In this document: piece by piece, positions 9,427 to 18,135 of the stretch
Numbering within the stretch: the stretch's first letter is position 1
How the letters are laid out: each line of letters opens with the position of its first letter
DNA from: Bradyrhizobium tropiciagri
GTDB lineage: Bacteria > Pseudomonadota > Alphaproteobacteria > Rhizobiales > Xanthobacteraceae
Direction: 5' to 3'
NCBI RefSeq assembly: GCF_018130545.1
Contig: NZ_JAFCKF010000005.1
Coordinates: 124,001-188,000 of the forward strand
DNA: 64,000 nt
The notes under the pieces: generated by a model
What the model saw: only the letters and a program-made list of their open reading frames with translations
Told to the model about the DNA's origin: nothing
The model's database searches: none
Position numbers and translations under genes: made by a program

Positions 9427-9459
9427 GGCGCGACGAGATTTTGTCCAATGCGCCCGGCC

Positions 9460-10287
9460 TCACTCCCCGCCAAGGAATTTTGCAACGTCGCGTTGGGAGA
9501 AAAAGAAGCGACCATGCGATGTCGCGGCCATGACGAATGCCGCACGCCCCAATAGCTGCGGCTGACCACGAATGATGGAGCGTAGCGCCGCTTCGGCAGC
9601 GTCGCGCTCTCCTTGTTCGAACAAGGATGTGGCGAGGTAGGCGCGGGTCGAGCGATCATCGGGGTACTGCGCGAGCACACGGCGGAAAGCGTCCGCGGCT
9701 GCGGCGTAATCGCCATGAAGGATCAGAACCCTCCCGAGCTGATTAAGAACATCCGGCCGTCCCGGCCCAGCATCGCGCGCGGCTGTCAGGACGCTCGCAG
9801 CCCGCGCGAAGTCATTGGTATCATGCAACAGCCGGCCGAGATCGAGCTTCAGATCGATGCTGCCGGGGGCAAGCGCGAGGCCGGCTTCGACCGTGCTGAT
9901 CGCCTCGTCGTATTGACCAGCCTTGGCAAGCTGCCCGGCGAGTTCCTGAAACGAAGGGAGATATGGCGGGCGGCGAGCCACCGTGCGCCGAAGCTGTGCT
10001 AGGCCGTCCGTGGCGCGCCCCGCACCGCACAACAATGCGCCAAGCAAGGTCTCGACCTCGCCATCGTCGCTGCGGCGCGCAACCCGCTCGAGCGGTGCAA
10101 TCGCCTCGCCTTCCCGCTCCTGCCCCATCAGGGCGTGCGCCAGGAGAAGCGTCGCGTGCCTGTCCTTGCGGTTTGATTTCAGGATGCTTGTCGCGATCTG
10201 CTCTGCCTGAGCAAACTGCCGCGCCCGCAACGCGGATGCGCCTTGTTGCAGCGCCTGAGCTAGGAAATTGTTCTGATTGCCACTCAC
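9460..10287 (-). CDS. Tetratricopeptide-repeat protein
   Basis: 275 residues made almost entirely of helical TPR-type repeats (about 13-250). Typical repeat cores are QYDEAISTVEAGLALAPG, DFARAASVLTAARDAGPG and DYAAAADAFRRVLAQYPD. No signal peptide or enzymatic domain is seen, so it is a cytoplasmic scaffold or adaptor of unknown partner. The start is GTG 10287 with a weak ribosome site; an internal start is possible. It converges with the DUF6065-like gene (33-base gap). In rhizobia such stand-alone TPR proteins often neighbour glycosyl- or sulfotransferases, but none is present here. Confidence 0.75.
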   Translation of the reverse strand: MSGNQNNFLAQALQQGASALRARQFAQAEQIATSILKSNRKDRHATLLLAHALMGQEREGEAIAPLERVARRSDDGEVETLLGALLCGAGRATDGLAQLRRTVARRPPYLPSFQELAGQLAKAGQYDEAISTVEAGLALAPGSIDLKLDLGRLLHDTNDFARAASVLTAARDAGPGRPDVLNQLGRVLILHGDYAAAADAFRRVLAQYPDDRSTRAYLATSLFEQGERDAAEAALRSIIRGQPQLLGRAAFVMAATSHGRFFFSQRDVAKFLGGE

Positions 10288-10700
10288 GGGAAAGCTTCTG
10301 GAGGATCCGAGAGATTATCGTGGACGTGAGCCCGGCCGTTTCCGGGCGCTCAGGAACAATCTCGTGGAAACACAATATGAGGTCAACCGGTAGCGATCCG
10401 CTCACCTCCTGAACTGGCACCTGAATCGAAATCGCGATGCTACGCCCTCTATTCGAGACAGTTGTGGGCTAGATTCTGTGATGTCGGTCCTGACCGGGCC
10501 GCCCCGCTCGACACAGGAGGTCCTTGGTACCGCCAAACACGAGTTTTGGGCCTTTTCTCTGATGTTTCCATCAGGTTAGCAGGCGAATATCCGGGCCTCT
10601 GGAGGAAAGGCGCCGACTGATGTGCCTCTCAAGGCCGCGATAGCGACCAGGGGCGACGAGACGCCAATGGGGCCGCGTGTTCAACACGAGAGTTCCCGGT
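10288..10700. other. Intergenic region upstream of the TPR gene
   Basis: About 410 bases with no supported gene. It should contain the TPR gene promoter. I see no strong repeat or RNA-like structure. It ends where similarity to the porin 3' end begins. Confidence 0.4.
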
Positions 10701-10828
10701 TGGATCAGAATTAGGCTGGCACGATCACCAACGGCAGCGCTGGCATCGGCAAGCCGGTCGCCGCCACGTACGAGCTGAAGGATCAGAACTCCGTCATGTT
10801 TCTGCTCCGCGCTCAGCGCAACTGGTAA
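10701..10828 (+). pseudogene. Porin gene remnant, 3' end only
   Basis: From TTGGATCAGAA at 10701 the sequence follows the end of the porin gene (about 8330-8457): a shared GGCACGATCAC, then an AGCGCTGGCATCGGCAAGCC segment, the GAGCTGAAGGATCAGAAC segment, and an identical ending through the stop at 10826-10828. Differences are mostly substitutions plus a disturbed first part (GAATTAGGC against GAAGTATGGC) that breaks the frame. No start or signal sequence is present. It is the relic of a second, tandem porin, with its terminator still intact. Confidence 0.85.
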
Positions 10829-10893
10829 TACCGGTTGATCTGACTGTGATCTAACAGAGCCCCCGGCGCCAAAACGCCGGGGGTTTTGCTTTG
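10803..10893 (+). repeat. Porin 3'-end repeat, copy 2, with terminator
   Basis: Identical over 91 bases to 8432-8522. It includes a terminator hairpin (stem CCCCCGGCG at 10860-10868 with 10875-10883, then TTTT). That hairpin now lies 51 bases beyond the 3' end of the convergent oxidoreductase gene at 10944. On the minus strand it lacks a T-run. Confidence 0.9.
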
Positions 10894-10943
10894 TGAGGTT
10901 TGTCCTTTTGTGAGGCTCGCTTTCTGGTGCTGACTGCGTGGCG

Positions 10944-11978
10944 TCACGCAGCGAGCATGTCGCGCACCATCGGCACCACCTTGCTGCCGTACAGCTCGAT
11001 GCTCTTCATCAGCTTGTCGTGCGGCAGCGGGCCGGCCGAATATTTCAGCTGAAAGCGCGCCGCGCCGAGCGCCTTCACGGTCGCCGCGATCTTGCGGGCC
11101 ACGGTTTCCGGAGCGCCAACATAGAGCGAGCCGTGCTCGGCCTCGGAGACGAACTCGTCGCGGCCCATCGGCGGCCAGCCGCGCTCTTTGCCGATCCGGT
11201 CGCGCATGACCTTGTAGTCCGGCCACAGCTCTTCCCGCGCCTGCGCGTCGGTTTCGGCGACATAGCCCGGCGAATGCACGCCGATCGGCTGCGGCGTCCG
11301 GCCGAACTGCTGGTAGGCGCGCTGGTGCAGGTCGACATAGGGTGCGAAACGCTTGGGATCGCCGCCGATGATGGCGAGCATCAGCGGCAGATCATAATGC
11401 GCGGCGCGCACCACCGATTCGGGGCTGCCGCCGACGCCGATCCAGGTCTTCAGCCGGCCGTGCTCGATCGGCGGATAGACTGACTGGCCCTTGAGCGGCG
11501 GCCGCAGCTTGCCCTGCCAGGTCACCGGCTCCTGCTTCAGCAGCGCGGTGAACAGGTCGAGCTTCTCCTCGAACAGCTCGTTGTATTGCTTGAGGTCGAA
11601 GCCGAACAGCGGAAACGATTCGGTGAAGGAGCCGCGGCCGAGAATCACCTCGGCGCGGCCGTTCGAGACCGCGTCGACGGTTGCGAAGCGCTGGAACACG
11701 CGGATCGGATCGTCCGAGCTCAGCACCGTCACCGCGGAGCCCAGGCGGATCGTCTTGGTGCGCGTCGCGATTGCCGCCAGCATGGTCTCGGGAGAGGAGA
11801 TCGCAAAGTCCGCCCGGTGGTGCTCGCCGAGCCCGATGAAATCGATCCCGAGCTGATCGGCCAGCACCGCCTCGTCGACGACGTTGCGGATTACCTGGGC
11901 ATGCGACAGCGGCACGCCGGCGGCGTCCTTGGTGACGTCGCCGAACGTGTCGAGCCCGAATTCGAGAGAGGTCGTCAT
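10944..11978 (-). CDS. LLM-class flavin-dependent oxidoreductase
   Basis: 344 residues of a bacterial-luciferase-like TIM barrel that uses reduced FMN. The start at ATG 11978 gives MTTSLEFGLDTFGDV; longer in-frame starts add a proline/arginine-rich stretch that is not family-like. Landmarks are DFIGLGEHHRADFAISSP (the E-H-H of the family), TIRLGSAVTVLSSDDPIR, GRAEVILGRGSF and WIGVGGSPESVVRAA. These match the large alkanal-monooxygenase-like group with unknown substrates. It is transcribed alone, converging on the porin remnant. Substrate is not predictable from context. Confidence 0.85.
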   Translation of the reverse strand: MTTSLEFGLDTFGDVTKDAAGVPLSHAQVIRNVVDEAVLADQLGIDFIGLGEHHRADFAISSPETMLAAIATRTKTIRLGSAVTVLSSDDPIRVFQRFATVDAVSNGRAEVILGRGSFTESFPLFGFDLKQYNELFEEKLDLFTALLKQEPVTWQGKLRPPLKGQSVYPPIEHGRLKTWIGVGGSPESVVRAAHYDLPLMLAIIGGDPKRFAPYVDLHQRAYQQFGRTPQPIGVHSPGYVAETDAQAREELWPDYKVMRDRIGKERGWPPMGRDEFVSEAEHGSLYVGAPETVARKIAATVKALGAARFQLKYSAGPLPHDKLMKSIELYGSKVVPMVRDMLAA

Positions 11979-12197
11979 CACATAGTCCAGTTGTCGGCGT
12001 GGCGGAGCATCCGCCACGGGCCACCCATCGCACGCAGGCCGGGAGGTCGTGTTGCTGCGGAACGTGTCCGCAAGCCCGCGCTGTGGAGCCTTCGGTTGGA
12101 GATGTGGTGGAGCTATGGCCTGTTCGCGGCCCGACAAGGTCACGCCGCGAAACGCAGCGTTTCCAAGTTGCGGGTTTCCCCTAGGAGGCTGCGGCGA

Positions 12198-13121
12198 TCA
12201 GCCCGGGATGACCAGGAAGCCAGCCCGCGGGAAATGCACCACGACCTCGCCGGCGCGCTCGTCGGACCGGCGGATCGCGATGTGCTGCGCCGACAGCGAG
12301 ACGATCTCGCCGCGGACCGGGACCTTGCCGTAATCGTCCGGCATCACGCTGACGATGTCGCCGGGTTTGCGGCCGTTCGGATCCGCAGGGTCGCCGAACG
12401 ATGGCGACTCCGGCTTTGCCTTCGCCGCGATCTCGAGCGCATCGCCGGACGACATCTCGGTGCGCGTGCCGTGGCCGATGGCGCGGATGCGCTCTTCCCA
12501 CGCCGCAACGCGCGGAAAGGCCTTCATGACCTCGTCCATCGCGGCGAGGCTCTGCCGTGCGTACCACACGTTCATGTAGGCGCTGACGTCGGCGAGGCCG
12601 AATTCGCCGAACAGCCACGGCCGGCCATCGCCGAGTTGCGCGTCGATCCAGTCGAGGTTGGCGCGGAACTGGTCGCGCATCTGCGGCAGCGCCGCGGTCA
12701 TGGCGGCGACGTCGAACTTGGCGCCGCGCAGCTTCTCGCGATCCGCGATGAAATCTTGCGGGACCTTGTCGCCGATGAATCCGAACACCAGGTTGACCGT
12801 GTTCTGGAAGAACGGCCGGTCGGCCCACATGCCGAGTGCCCACGGCATTCCGGCATTCCCGGCGGGAAACAGTGTCGGCGTCGGATAGCGCCGCTCCAGC
12901 TCGCGGATGATGATCTGGGTGTCGCAATAGATGTCGGCGCCGATCTGCATTGTCGGCGTGCGGCGGTAGCCGCCGGTCATCGGCATCAAATCCGGCCGCG
13001 GCATGATCCGGGAAATCCGCACCGAATTCCAGGCGAGCTTCTTGAATCCGAAGATGATGCGGATCTTCTCGGAGAACGGCGACTGATCGAAATGATGCAG
13101 GATCGGTGTGGGCTGCGACAT
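12198..13121 (-). CDS. Glutathione S-transferase family protein with C-terminal extension
   Basis: 307 residues. Residues 1-80 form a thioredoxin-like GST N-domain (ILHHFDQSPFSEKIRI, then RRTPTMQIGADIYCDTQII with the cis-proline). Residues 95-215 form the helical C-domain (GRPWLFGEFGLADVSAYMNVWY). About 80 further residues follow, rich in G, V and D with turns such as GDIVSVMPDDYGKVPVRGEIV, resembling a small beta-barrel. Ordinary GSTs end near residue 220. The start is ATG 13121 with a strong SD (GGGAGAAGG). GSTs conjugate or reduce electrophiles with glutathione; the extension may bind a ligand or partner (inference). Confidence 0.8.
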   Translation of the reverse strand: MSQPTPILHHFDQSPFSEKIRIIFGFKKLAWNSVRISRIMPRPDLMPMTGGYRRTPTMQIGADIYCDTQIIIRELERRYPTPTLFPAGNAGMPWALGMWADRPFFQNTVNLVFGFIGDKVPQDFIADREKLRGAKFDVAAMTAALPQMRDQFRANLDWIDAQLGDGRPWLFGEFGLADVSAYMNVWYARQSLAAMDEVMKAFPRVAAWEERIRAIGHGTRTEMSSGDALEIAAKAKPESPSFGDPADPNGRKPGDIVSVMPDDYGKVPVRGEIVSLSAQHIAIRRSDERAGEVVVHFPRAGFLVIPG

Positions 13122-13222
13122 GGCCTTCTCCCGGGATATCGGCGTGATCTGCACGAACCTTGTCGTCTAGCCTGACAAGATTTCAGCGGATCGCAACCGA
13201 TTTCCCGGGAGAATGACGGCCG

Positions 13223-13981
13223 TCAGAACTGCTCCGCCCAGGGCCGCAGGTCGAGCTCCAGCGTCCAGGCGCTGCGATGCTGGTGATGCAGCACCCAATA
13301 GGCCTCCGCGATCGCCGCGATGTTGAGCATGCCGTCCGGTCCGCGCTCATCCTTCAACTGCGGACGCATGCTGAGCAGGCGATCGCCTTCGATGCCGCCG
13401 TCGACCACGATATGGCCGACATGAATGCCCTGCGGCCCGAATTCCCGCGCCACGCTCTGCGCCAGCGCGCGCAGCGCGGCCTTGGCGGCGGCAAACGGCG
13501 AGTAGTTGGCCTTGCCGCGCAGCGAGCCGCTGGCGCCGGTGAACACCAGCGTGCCGCCGCCGCGCGCCAGCAGGGCAGGGATCGCGGCCTGCGCGAGCTG
13601 GAAACCGCCGAGCGCGTGTTCGCGCCAGTGCTCCTCGAAGCGCTGCTCGCTGACCTTGAGGAACGGCGCGGGCCGGTTCGAGCCCGCATTGTGCACGGCC
13701 ATCGCCAGCGGCGCGAGCTTTTGCGCCGCCTCGACGAAGCGGGCGACATCGGCCGCGGTGGATGCATCGCCGACGACATGGGTGACCCTGGCGCCACCGG
13801 CCGCGAGCTCTGCGGCCGTTGCGGCCAGCTTCTCCGCATTGCGCCCGGCGATCGCGACCGGATAGCCACCGGCAGCAAAGCGTCGCGCGATCGCGGCGCC
13901 GAGGCCGTTGGATGCGCCGACGCCGGCGATCAGCACGCTGCCCTGCACGGCGGTCGGCTCGAGGGTCAATTGGTCGTTCAT
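13223..13981 (-). CDS. SDR-family protein lacking the catalytic tyrosine
   Basis: 252 residues with an SDR Rossmann fold: a glycine-rich nucleotide loop AGVGASNGLGAAIARRF (19-35), NAG at 98-100, and the catalytic region TGASGSLRGKANYSPFAAAK. Spaced from Ser151 and Lys167, the catalytic Tyr position (163) is Phe. The enzyme belongs to the F-x-x-x-K type of SDR and may use a different general acid or not be a dehydrogenase. The start is ATG 13981 with GGAG upstream; ATG 13993 is an alternative. It lies 37 bases downstream of the TetR gene and probably shares its transcript. Confidence 0.8.
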   Translation of the reverse strand: MNDQLTLEPTAVQGSVLIAGVGASNGLGAAIARRFAAGGYPVAIAGRNAEKLAATAAELAAGGARVTHVVGDASTAADVARFVEAAQKLAPLAMAVHNAGSNRPAPFLKVSEQRFEEHWREHALGGFQLAQAAIPALLARGGGTLVFTGASGSLRGKANYSPFAAAKAALRALAQSVAREFGPQGIHVGHIVVDGGIEGDRLLSMRPQLKDERGPDGMLNIAAIAEAYWVLHHQHRSAWTLELDLRPWAEQF

Positions 13982-14018
13982 GGCTTGCTCCATCAAGCTG
14001 CCTGTGGTGCGGGCGAAA

Positions 14019-14594
14019 TCATTCGTCGGATGCCATCGCGACGATGCTGTCGCGCACTGTGCGCAGAATGGCATCGGATCGCTTCGGATCGGTGAGGACG
14101 CGCGAGATCGCGAGCGCGCCGACCATCGCGCTGACCGCGACGATTGCGCGACTATCGTCATCGTCGCTGAGCGTCTCCGCGACCTTGGCGATGAAGGATT
14201 CGATGTGCGGCTCCATCACCGCGCGGCATTGTTGGTCGGCGCGGCCGACATCCGAGATCAGCGCGCCGATCGCGCAGCCCGACTTGGGCTGGTCGCGATG
14301 GCTGCGGCTGAGATAGCTGCGCACCAGCGCGTTGACGCTGACTGGTTTGTCGGGATCGCGCGCGGCGTGCGCCGACGCTTCGCCTGAAGTCAGCGCCTGT
14401 TGCAGCGCCGCGGCGATCAGATCGGCACGCGAGGCGAAGTGCCCGTAGAAGCCGCCATGGGTCAGCTTCGCCTGCTGCATCAGGCTGCCGATGCTGAGCG
14501 CGTCGAGCCCCTTGTCGCGGATCTGCGTCGCCGCCTCGTTCAGGATCCGCTCGCGGCTCCTGGCCTTGTCGGCCTGGGAATGGCCCATTCGCAT
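14019..14594 (-). CDS. TetR/AcrR-family transcriptional regulator
   Basis: 191 residues. The N-terminal helix-turn-helix spans about 10-60, with RERILNEAATQIRDKG, DALSIGSLMQQAKLT and HGGFYGHFASRADL, the typical TetR DNA-recognition region. The remaining helices form a ligand domain (GCAIGALISDVGR, as in the YcdC/AefR-like subgroup with TetR_C). Start chosen at ATG 14594 with AGGGG upstream; ATG 14588 is two codons later. It is divergent from the crotonase gene at 14693, and a perfect 22-bp palindrome lies between them. Autoregulation plus control of the SDR and crotonase is the simplest reading. Confidence 0.9.
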   Translation of the reverse strand: MRMGHSQADKARSRERILNEAATQIRDKGLDALSIGSLMQQAKLTHGGFYGHFASRADLIAAALQQALTSGEASAHAARDPDKPVSVNALVRSYLSRSHRDQPKSGCAIGALISDVGRADQQCRAVMEPHIESFIAKVAETLSDDDDSRAIVAVSAMVGALAISRVLTDPKRSDAILRTVRDSIVAMASDE

Positions 14595-14637
14595 CGCCCC
14601 TGTTTGACTCTCATTGTGGATTATGACCATCATGCAT

Positions 14638-14659
14638 CTGGATGACAAGTGTCATCCAG
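14638..14659. promoter_or_regulatory. Perfect palindrome, probable TetR operator
   Basis: CTGGATGACA at 14638-14647 is followed by AG and then its exact complement TGTCATCCAG at 14650-14659. It sits in the 98-base divergent region between the TetR gene and the crotonase, 33 bases before the crotonase ATG. Size and symmetry suit a TetR dimer; binding is inferred. Confidence 0.7.
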
Positions 14660-14692
14660 AAAATTTGTCAGTCACAAAGCAGGGAGGAACAG

Positions 14693-15481
14693 ATGTCCGG
14701 CAGCGCGAGTGAGGGGCGGGTCCGCCACGAGCGGCATGATCACATCCTGAAGATCATCATCGACAATCCCGCGAAGAAGAACGCCTTCAGCCCGGAGATG
14801 ATGACTGAGCTGTCCGACGCGCTGACCTTGCTCGACAATGACGACGGCCTCTGGGTCGGCGTGCTCTGTGCCGCCGGCGGCAGCTTCACCGCGGGCCTCG
14901 ACATGCCGAAATTCTTCGGCCCGACCGCGTCGCGCAAGCCGTTGCCGGAGGGCAACGTCGATCCCTTTGGATTGTCGAAACGGTGCCGCAAGCCGATCAT
15001 CACGGCGGTGCAGGGCATCGTCTTCACCGTCGGCATCGAGATGATGCTGGCCGGCGATATCGTGGTCGCAGCGGATGACAGCCGCTTCTGCCAGATGGAG
15101 GCCAAGCGCGGCATCGCGCCGCTGGCGGGCGCGCATTTCCGCTACATCAGCCGCGCCGGGTGGGGCGATGCGATGTATCACCTGTTGCTGTGCGACGAGT
15201 TCTCCGCCGCCGAGGCGCATCGGATCGGTCTGGTGCAGGAAGTCGTGCCGGCCGGTCAGCAGATCGAACGCGCAATGGCGCTTGCGGAGATCATCGCCCG
15301 CAATGCGCCGCTCGGAATCCAGGTGACAAAGGAAGCGGGCCGCAAGTTCATCGAAGCCGGCGAGCAGGCGGCGATTGCGATCATCCCGCAAATCCGCGAA
15401 CGCGTGCTCAACACTGCGGATGCGGCCGAAGGCATCAAGTCCTTCGTGGAACGTCGCGCGGCCGTGTTCCAGGGACGCTAG
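14693..15481 (+). CDS. Enoyl-CoA hydratase/isomerase (crotonase) family protein
   Basis: 262 residues. The crotonase fold is shown by NPAKKNAFSPEMM, the oxyanion-hole segments GGSFTAGLDMP (about 62-72) and GIVFTVGIEMML, and MEAKRGIAPLAGAHFRY before the C-terminal helices. The start at ATG 14693 has an excellent SD (AGGGAGGA); an upstream in-frame ATG at 14642 falls inside the operator. The family acts on acyl-CoA thioesters (hydration, isomerisation or hydrolysis). It is divergent from the TetR gene and its SDR, suggesting a small regulated acyl-CoA or xenobiotic module. Confidence 0.85.
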   Translation: MSGSASEGRVRHERHDHILKIIIDNPAKKNAFSPEMMTELSDALTLLDNDDGLWVGVLCAAGGSFTAGLDMPKFFGPTASRKPLPEGNVDPFGLSKRCRKPIITAVQGIVFTVGIEMMLAGDIVVAADDSRFCQMEAKRGIAPLAGAHFRYISRAGWGDAMYHLLLCDEFSAAEAHRIGLVQEVVPAGQQIERAMALAEIIARNAPLGIQVTKEAGRKFIEAGEQAAIAIIPQIRERVLNTADAAEGIKSFVERRAAVFQGR

Positions 15482-15690
15482 TTCCCGGGACGCTGGTCCC
15501 TGAGACGTGCGCTGCGTTCACGGTACGTGCGCTCAATGTGGTTGTGACAATGTTGTCGCAACCGGCTGAATTTCGATCACGATGATGTTGCGACGACTCT
15601 TGTCGAGATTCGTCGAATCAGGGAGATTCGAACCATTCATTAAATTCTATTTCGTCCTGCTTTGACTCAAGCGTCCGGTAGGGATTCCCA

Positions 15691-16542
15691 ATGACAAACG
15701 CACGCGTAATCGTTGTAGGAAACAACAAAGGCGGCTCTGGCAAGTCGACAATTGCCATGCACATCGCCATCGCGCTGATCAAGGCGGGTCAGCGTGTCGC
15801 CACCATCGATCTCGACAACAAGCAGAAGTCGCTGACGCACTACGTCGATAACAGGCGCGACTGGGCGCGGGAGGCCTCGCTGGATCTCGGCATCCCCGCG
15901 CATATGTGCTTCGAGACGGTGACCGGCATGAGCAGCGAGGTCGAGACACTCGGCCGCAACGCACTTGCCGAGATCGTCGAACGGCTCAGCCGGTCCCACG
16001 ATTTCGTCGTCATCGACTGCCCCGGCCACGATACCTATCTGACGACGTTTACGCATTCACTGGCGAACACGCTGATTACGCCGCTGAACGACAGCTTCGT
16101 CGACTTCGACGTGCTCGGCACCGTCGATCCGAACGACTTCAAGGTGACCGGCATCAGCCATTATTCAAACATGGTGGAGGAGGCGCGGCGCCAGCGCAGC
16201 GCGCACGATCAGCCGGCCTTCGAATGGGTAGTGTTGCGCAATCGCCTGTCCACGATCGGCTCGCGCAACAAGCGCCTGGTCGGCGAGGCCCTCAGCGAGC
16301 TGTCGAAGACGCTGAATTTCCGCCTGGTCGACGGCCTGGCCGAGCGCGTGATCTTCCGCGAATTCTATCCGCGCGGATTGACGGCGGTCGACGATGTCAG
16401 TCAGCTCGCGCTCGGTGGCCGGCCGACCATGTCGCATGTCACCGCATGGCTCGAGATGGAGCGGCTGATGACCGCGATCATGCTCGGCCATCTGGTGGCG
16501 CGCTCGCCGGAGCCCGCTGACGCCAGCCGCGACGCGGCGTAG
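15691..16542 (+). CDS. mipZ: Division-plane positioning ATPase MipZ
   Basis: A 283-residue ParA/MinD-superfamily ATPase. It has the deviant Walker A GNNKGGSGKST at 10-20 with the signature lysine 13, a switch region DLDNKQKSLTHYVDNRR, Walker B FVVIDCPGHDTYL, and the MipZ-typical LITPLNDSFVDFDVLGTVDP. In Caulobacter, MipZ dimers form a gradient from the chromosomal origin (through ParB) and inhibit FtsZ assembly, placing the septum at midcell. That role is known for the family and presumed here. It stands alone with about 200 bases of upstream sequence and converges with the GH79-like gene 16 bases away. Confidence 0.92.
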   Translation: MTNARVIVVGNNKGGSGKSTIAMHIAIALIKAGQRVATIDLDNKQKSLTHYVDNRRDWAREASLDLGIPAHMCFETVTGMSSEVETLGRNALAEIVERLSRSHDFVVIDCPGHDTYLTTFTHSLANTLITPLNDSFVDFDVLGTVDPNDFKVTGISHYSNMVEEARRQRSAHDQPAFEWVVLRNRLSTIGSRNKRLVGEALSELSKTLNFRLVDGLAERVIFREFYPRGLTAVDDVSQLALGGRPTMSHVTAWLEMERLMTAIMLGHLVARSPEPADASRDAA

Positions 16543-16557
16543 GCCAACGTCGCACCG

Positions 16558-18057
16558 CTACCGGCAATTCGTGTTGCCTGCGCCGGCAACGGTCAGGAAG
16601 GTGATCGTTGCGGGCGCGAACACAATCGTGCCGGCCGCGGTTGAGACACCGTTCAGATCGGGAATTTCGTCGGAAGTCCCAAGCGCGAGTGTGCTGCCGT
16701 TGAGCTGGACGGTGCCGCCGGCGGGCGTTGCGCTCGCCAATGTGTAGCGTTGCAAGGCAGCTGTTAGAGTCAGCTTGCGCGGTATTCGCCGATCGTTGTT
16801 GATGACGAGCAGCGCTATCCCGCCGGGTATGTCGCGCGCGCAATGCGCATAGACATGGAAACCGGGATGTGGGGCGACGCGGGCGTCGAGCACGGTGCTC
16901 CCCATCAACCGCCGCCACAGCAGTGCGGCCCAGTAGTTCGGCCGCGGCAAATGGGTTCGCTCGTCGAGCAGCCCGTAGTCGCTTGCGGCAAGCGTGTTGT
17001 GCATCACCACCTGAACGCCGGCCTTGGCCAGCCGCCCGAGTTGGTCGAGGTAGCGGAACGTATCGGTGAAGGTCGCGGCCCAGCGGTTGCCGCCGCATGC
17101 GGTCTCGGCGGTTTCGGTCAGCCAGATCGGTTTGCCCGGTGCGAGCCGGTCGCGCAGCGTCCGGTAGACGGCGAATGTCTTGCCGGTTCGTGCCAGCCAT
17201 TCGTCCGACAAGGCTTGCCTCGCCGTGCGATCGCCGCCGCATCGCGCCGAGAGCGCGCCGTAGTGATGGTAGGAGACCGCGTCGACACCGGCTGCCGAGA
17301 CGGTGAAGCGCGCTCGGGCATCCGCTCCGGTGCCGATCGTGCCGGGGCCGAGGATCGTCACGTCGGGCGCGGTGTCCTTCATGAAGGCGCGGAAGGTTGC
17401 AAAGTCGCGGCCGTAGGCCGCGGCGTCGTAGCGATCAGGGGCGCCGCCGATCGCCGGCAGATCGGGCTCGTTCATGAACTCGGCCGCAGCGATCTGCCCG
17501 CCGTTCGATCGCGTGAAAGCGAGCAGCTGCCGCGCTTGTTCGGGGGACCATCGCCCCGCGGCGTCACGCGTGCCGGCGCTGATCGCAAAGGAAGTCACGA
17601 TTGGGGCGTCGACGGCATGCGAAAAGTCGATCACGTCGCGCCATTGCTGTTGCGTCAGTGTGCCCTTGAAGCCGGCCGGTGGTGCCGCCGGTGGCGTCTC
17701 TGAGTCAGCAAAATACGTGCTGTTGGCCCAGGTCCCGCTCACGCGCAGAAAAGCGGGCGAGAGGGCTGCCGCGAGCTTGCGCAGCCTGCCGTTGTGCAGA
17801 TCGATCGGCGTACGTGCCGCGAACAGCTCCGCCTTTGCACCGGCGGCCCCATAAGGCTTCCAGAATCGTCCGCCGGTCACCTCGACCATCTCGATATTGT
17901 AGGACTGGAAGCGCGGATCGATGGTCGCGACGCGCGGCATGGTCGCGACATCAAGCGTCGGTTCGGCCGCGACCGCCTTGGCGCAAATGAAGGCGGCCAT
18001 TGCCGGGATGGCGATGCGCGTGAGATGTCGAAGTGCGGCCCGGCGATGGTTGCGCAC
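16558..18057 (-). CDS. Secreted glycoside hydrolase, GH79-like
   Basis: About 499 residues. GTG 18057 gives a compact signal peptide (MRNHRRAALRHLTR, then a hydrophobic run to AKAVA-AEP). TTG 18084 would extend it, and neither start has an ideal ribosome site. A TIM barrel is suggested by FLRVSGTWANSTYF, AAEFMNEPDLPA (Asn-Glu acid/base, as in clan A glycosidases) and PIWLTETAETACGG (candidate nucleophile Glu), with a C-terminal beta domain around NNDRRIPRKL. The pattern resembles GH79 (heparanase/beta-glucuronidase); the substrate is unknown. It lies 78 bases downstream of the isomerase-like gene on the same strand, so it could be the last gene of the LacI-controlled cluster. Confidence 0.7.
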   Translation of the reverse strand: MRNHRRAALRHLTRIAIPAMAAFICAKAVAAEPTLDVATMPRVATIDPRFQSYNIEMVEVTGGRFWKPYGAAGAKAELFAARTPIDLHNGRLRKLAAALSPAFLRVSGTWANSTYFADSETPPAAPPAGFKGTLTQQQWRDVIDFSHAVDAPIVTSFAISAGTRDAAGRWSPEQARQLLAFTRSNGGQIAAAEFMNEPDLPAIGGAPDRYDAAAYGRDFATFRAFMKDTAPDVTILGPGTIGTGADARARFTVSAAGVDAVSYHHYGALSARCGGDRTARQALSDEWLARTGKTFAVYRTLRDRLAPGKPIWLTETAETACGGNRWAATFTDTFRYLDQLGRLAKAGVQVVMHNTLAASDYGLLDERTHLPRPNYWAALLWRRLMGSTVLDARVAPHPGFHVYAHCARDIPGGIALLVINNDRRIPRKLTLTAALQRYTLASATPAGGTVQLNGSTLALGTSDEIPDLNGVSTAAGTIVFAPATITFLTVAGAGNTNCR

Positions 18058-18135
18058 GGCTCCTCGCGGCGTTCTGAACTGCAAGTTGCGTTAGCAGTCA
18101 CATCAGAATGCCGCCGCGCCCGGTTTGAATCAACG

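Noticed and set aside
15482-15690. CtrA-type site upstream of mipZ
   Set aside because: A TTAA occurs, but no TTAA-N7-TTAA pair was found.
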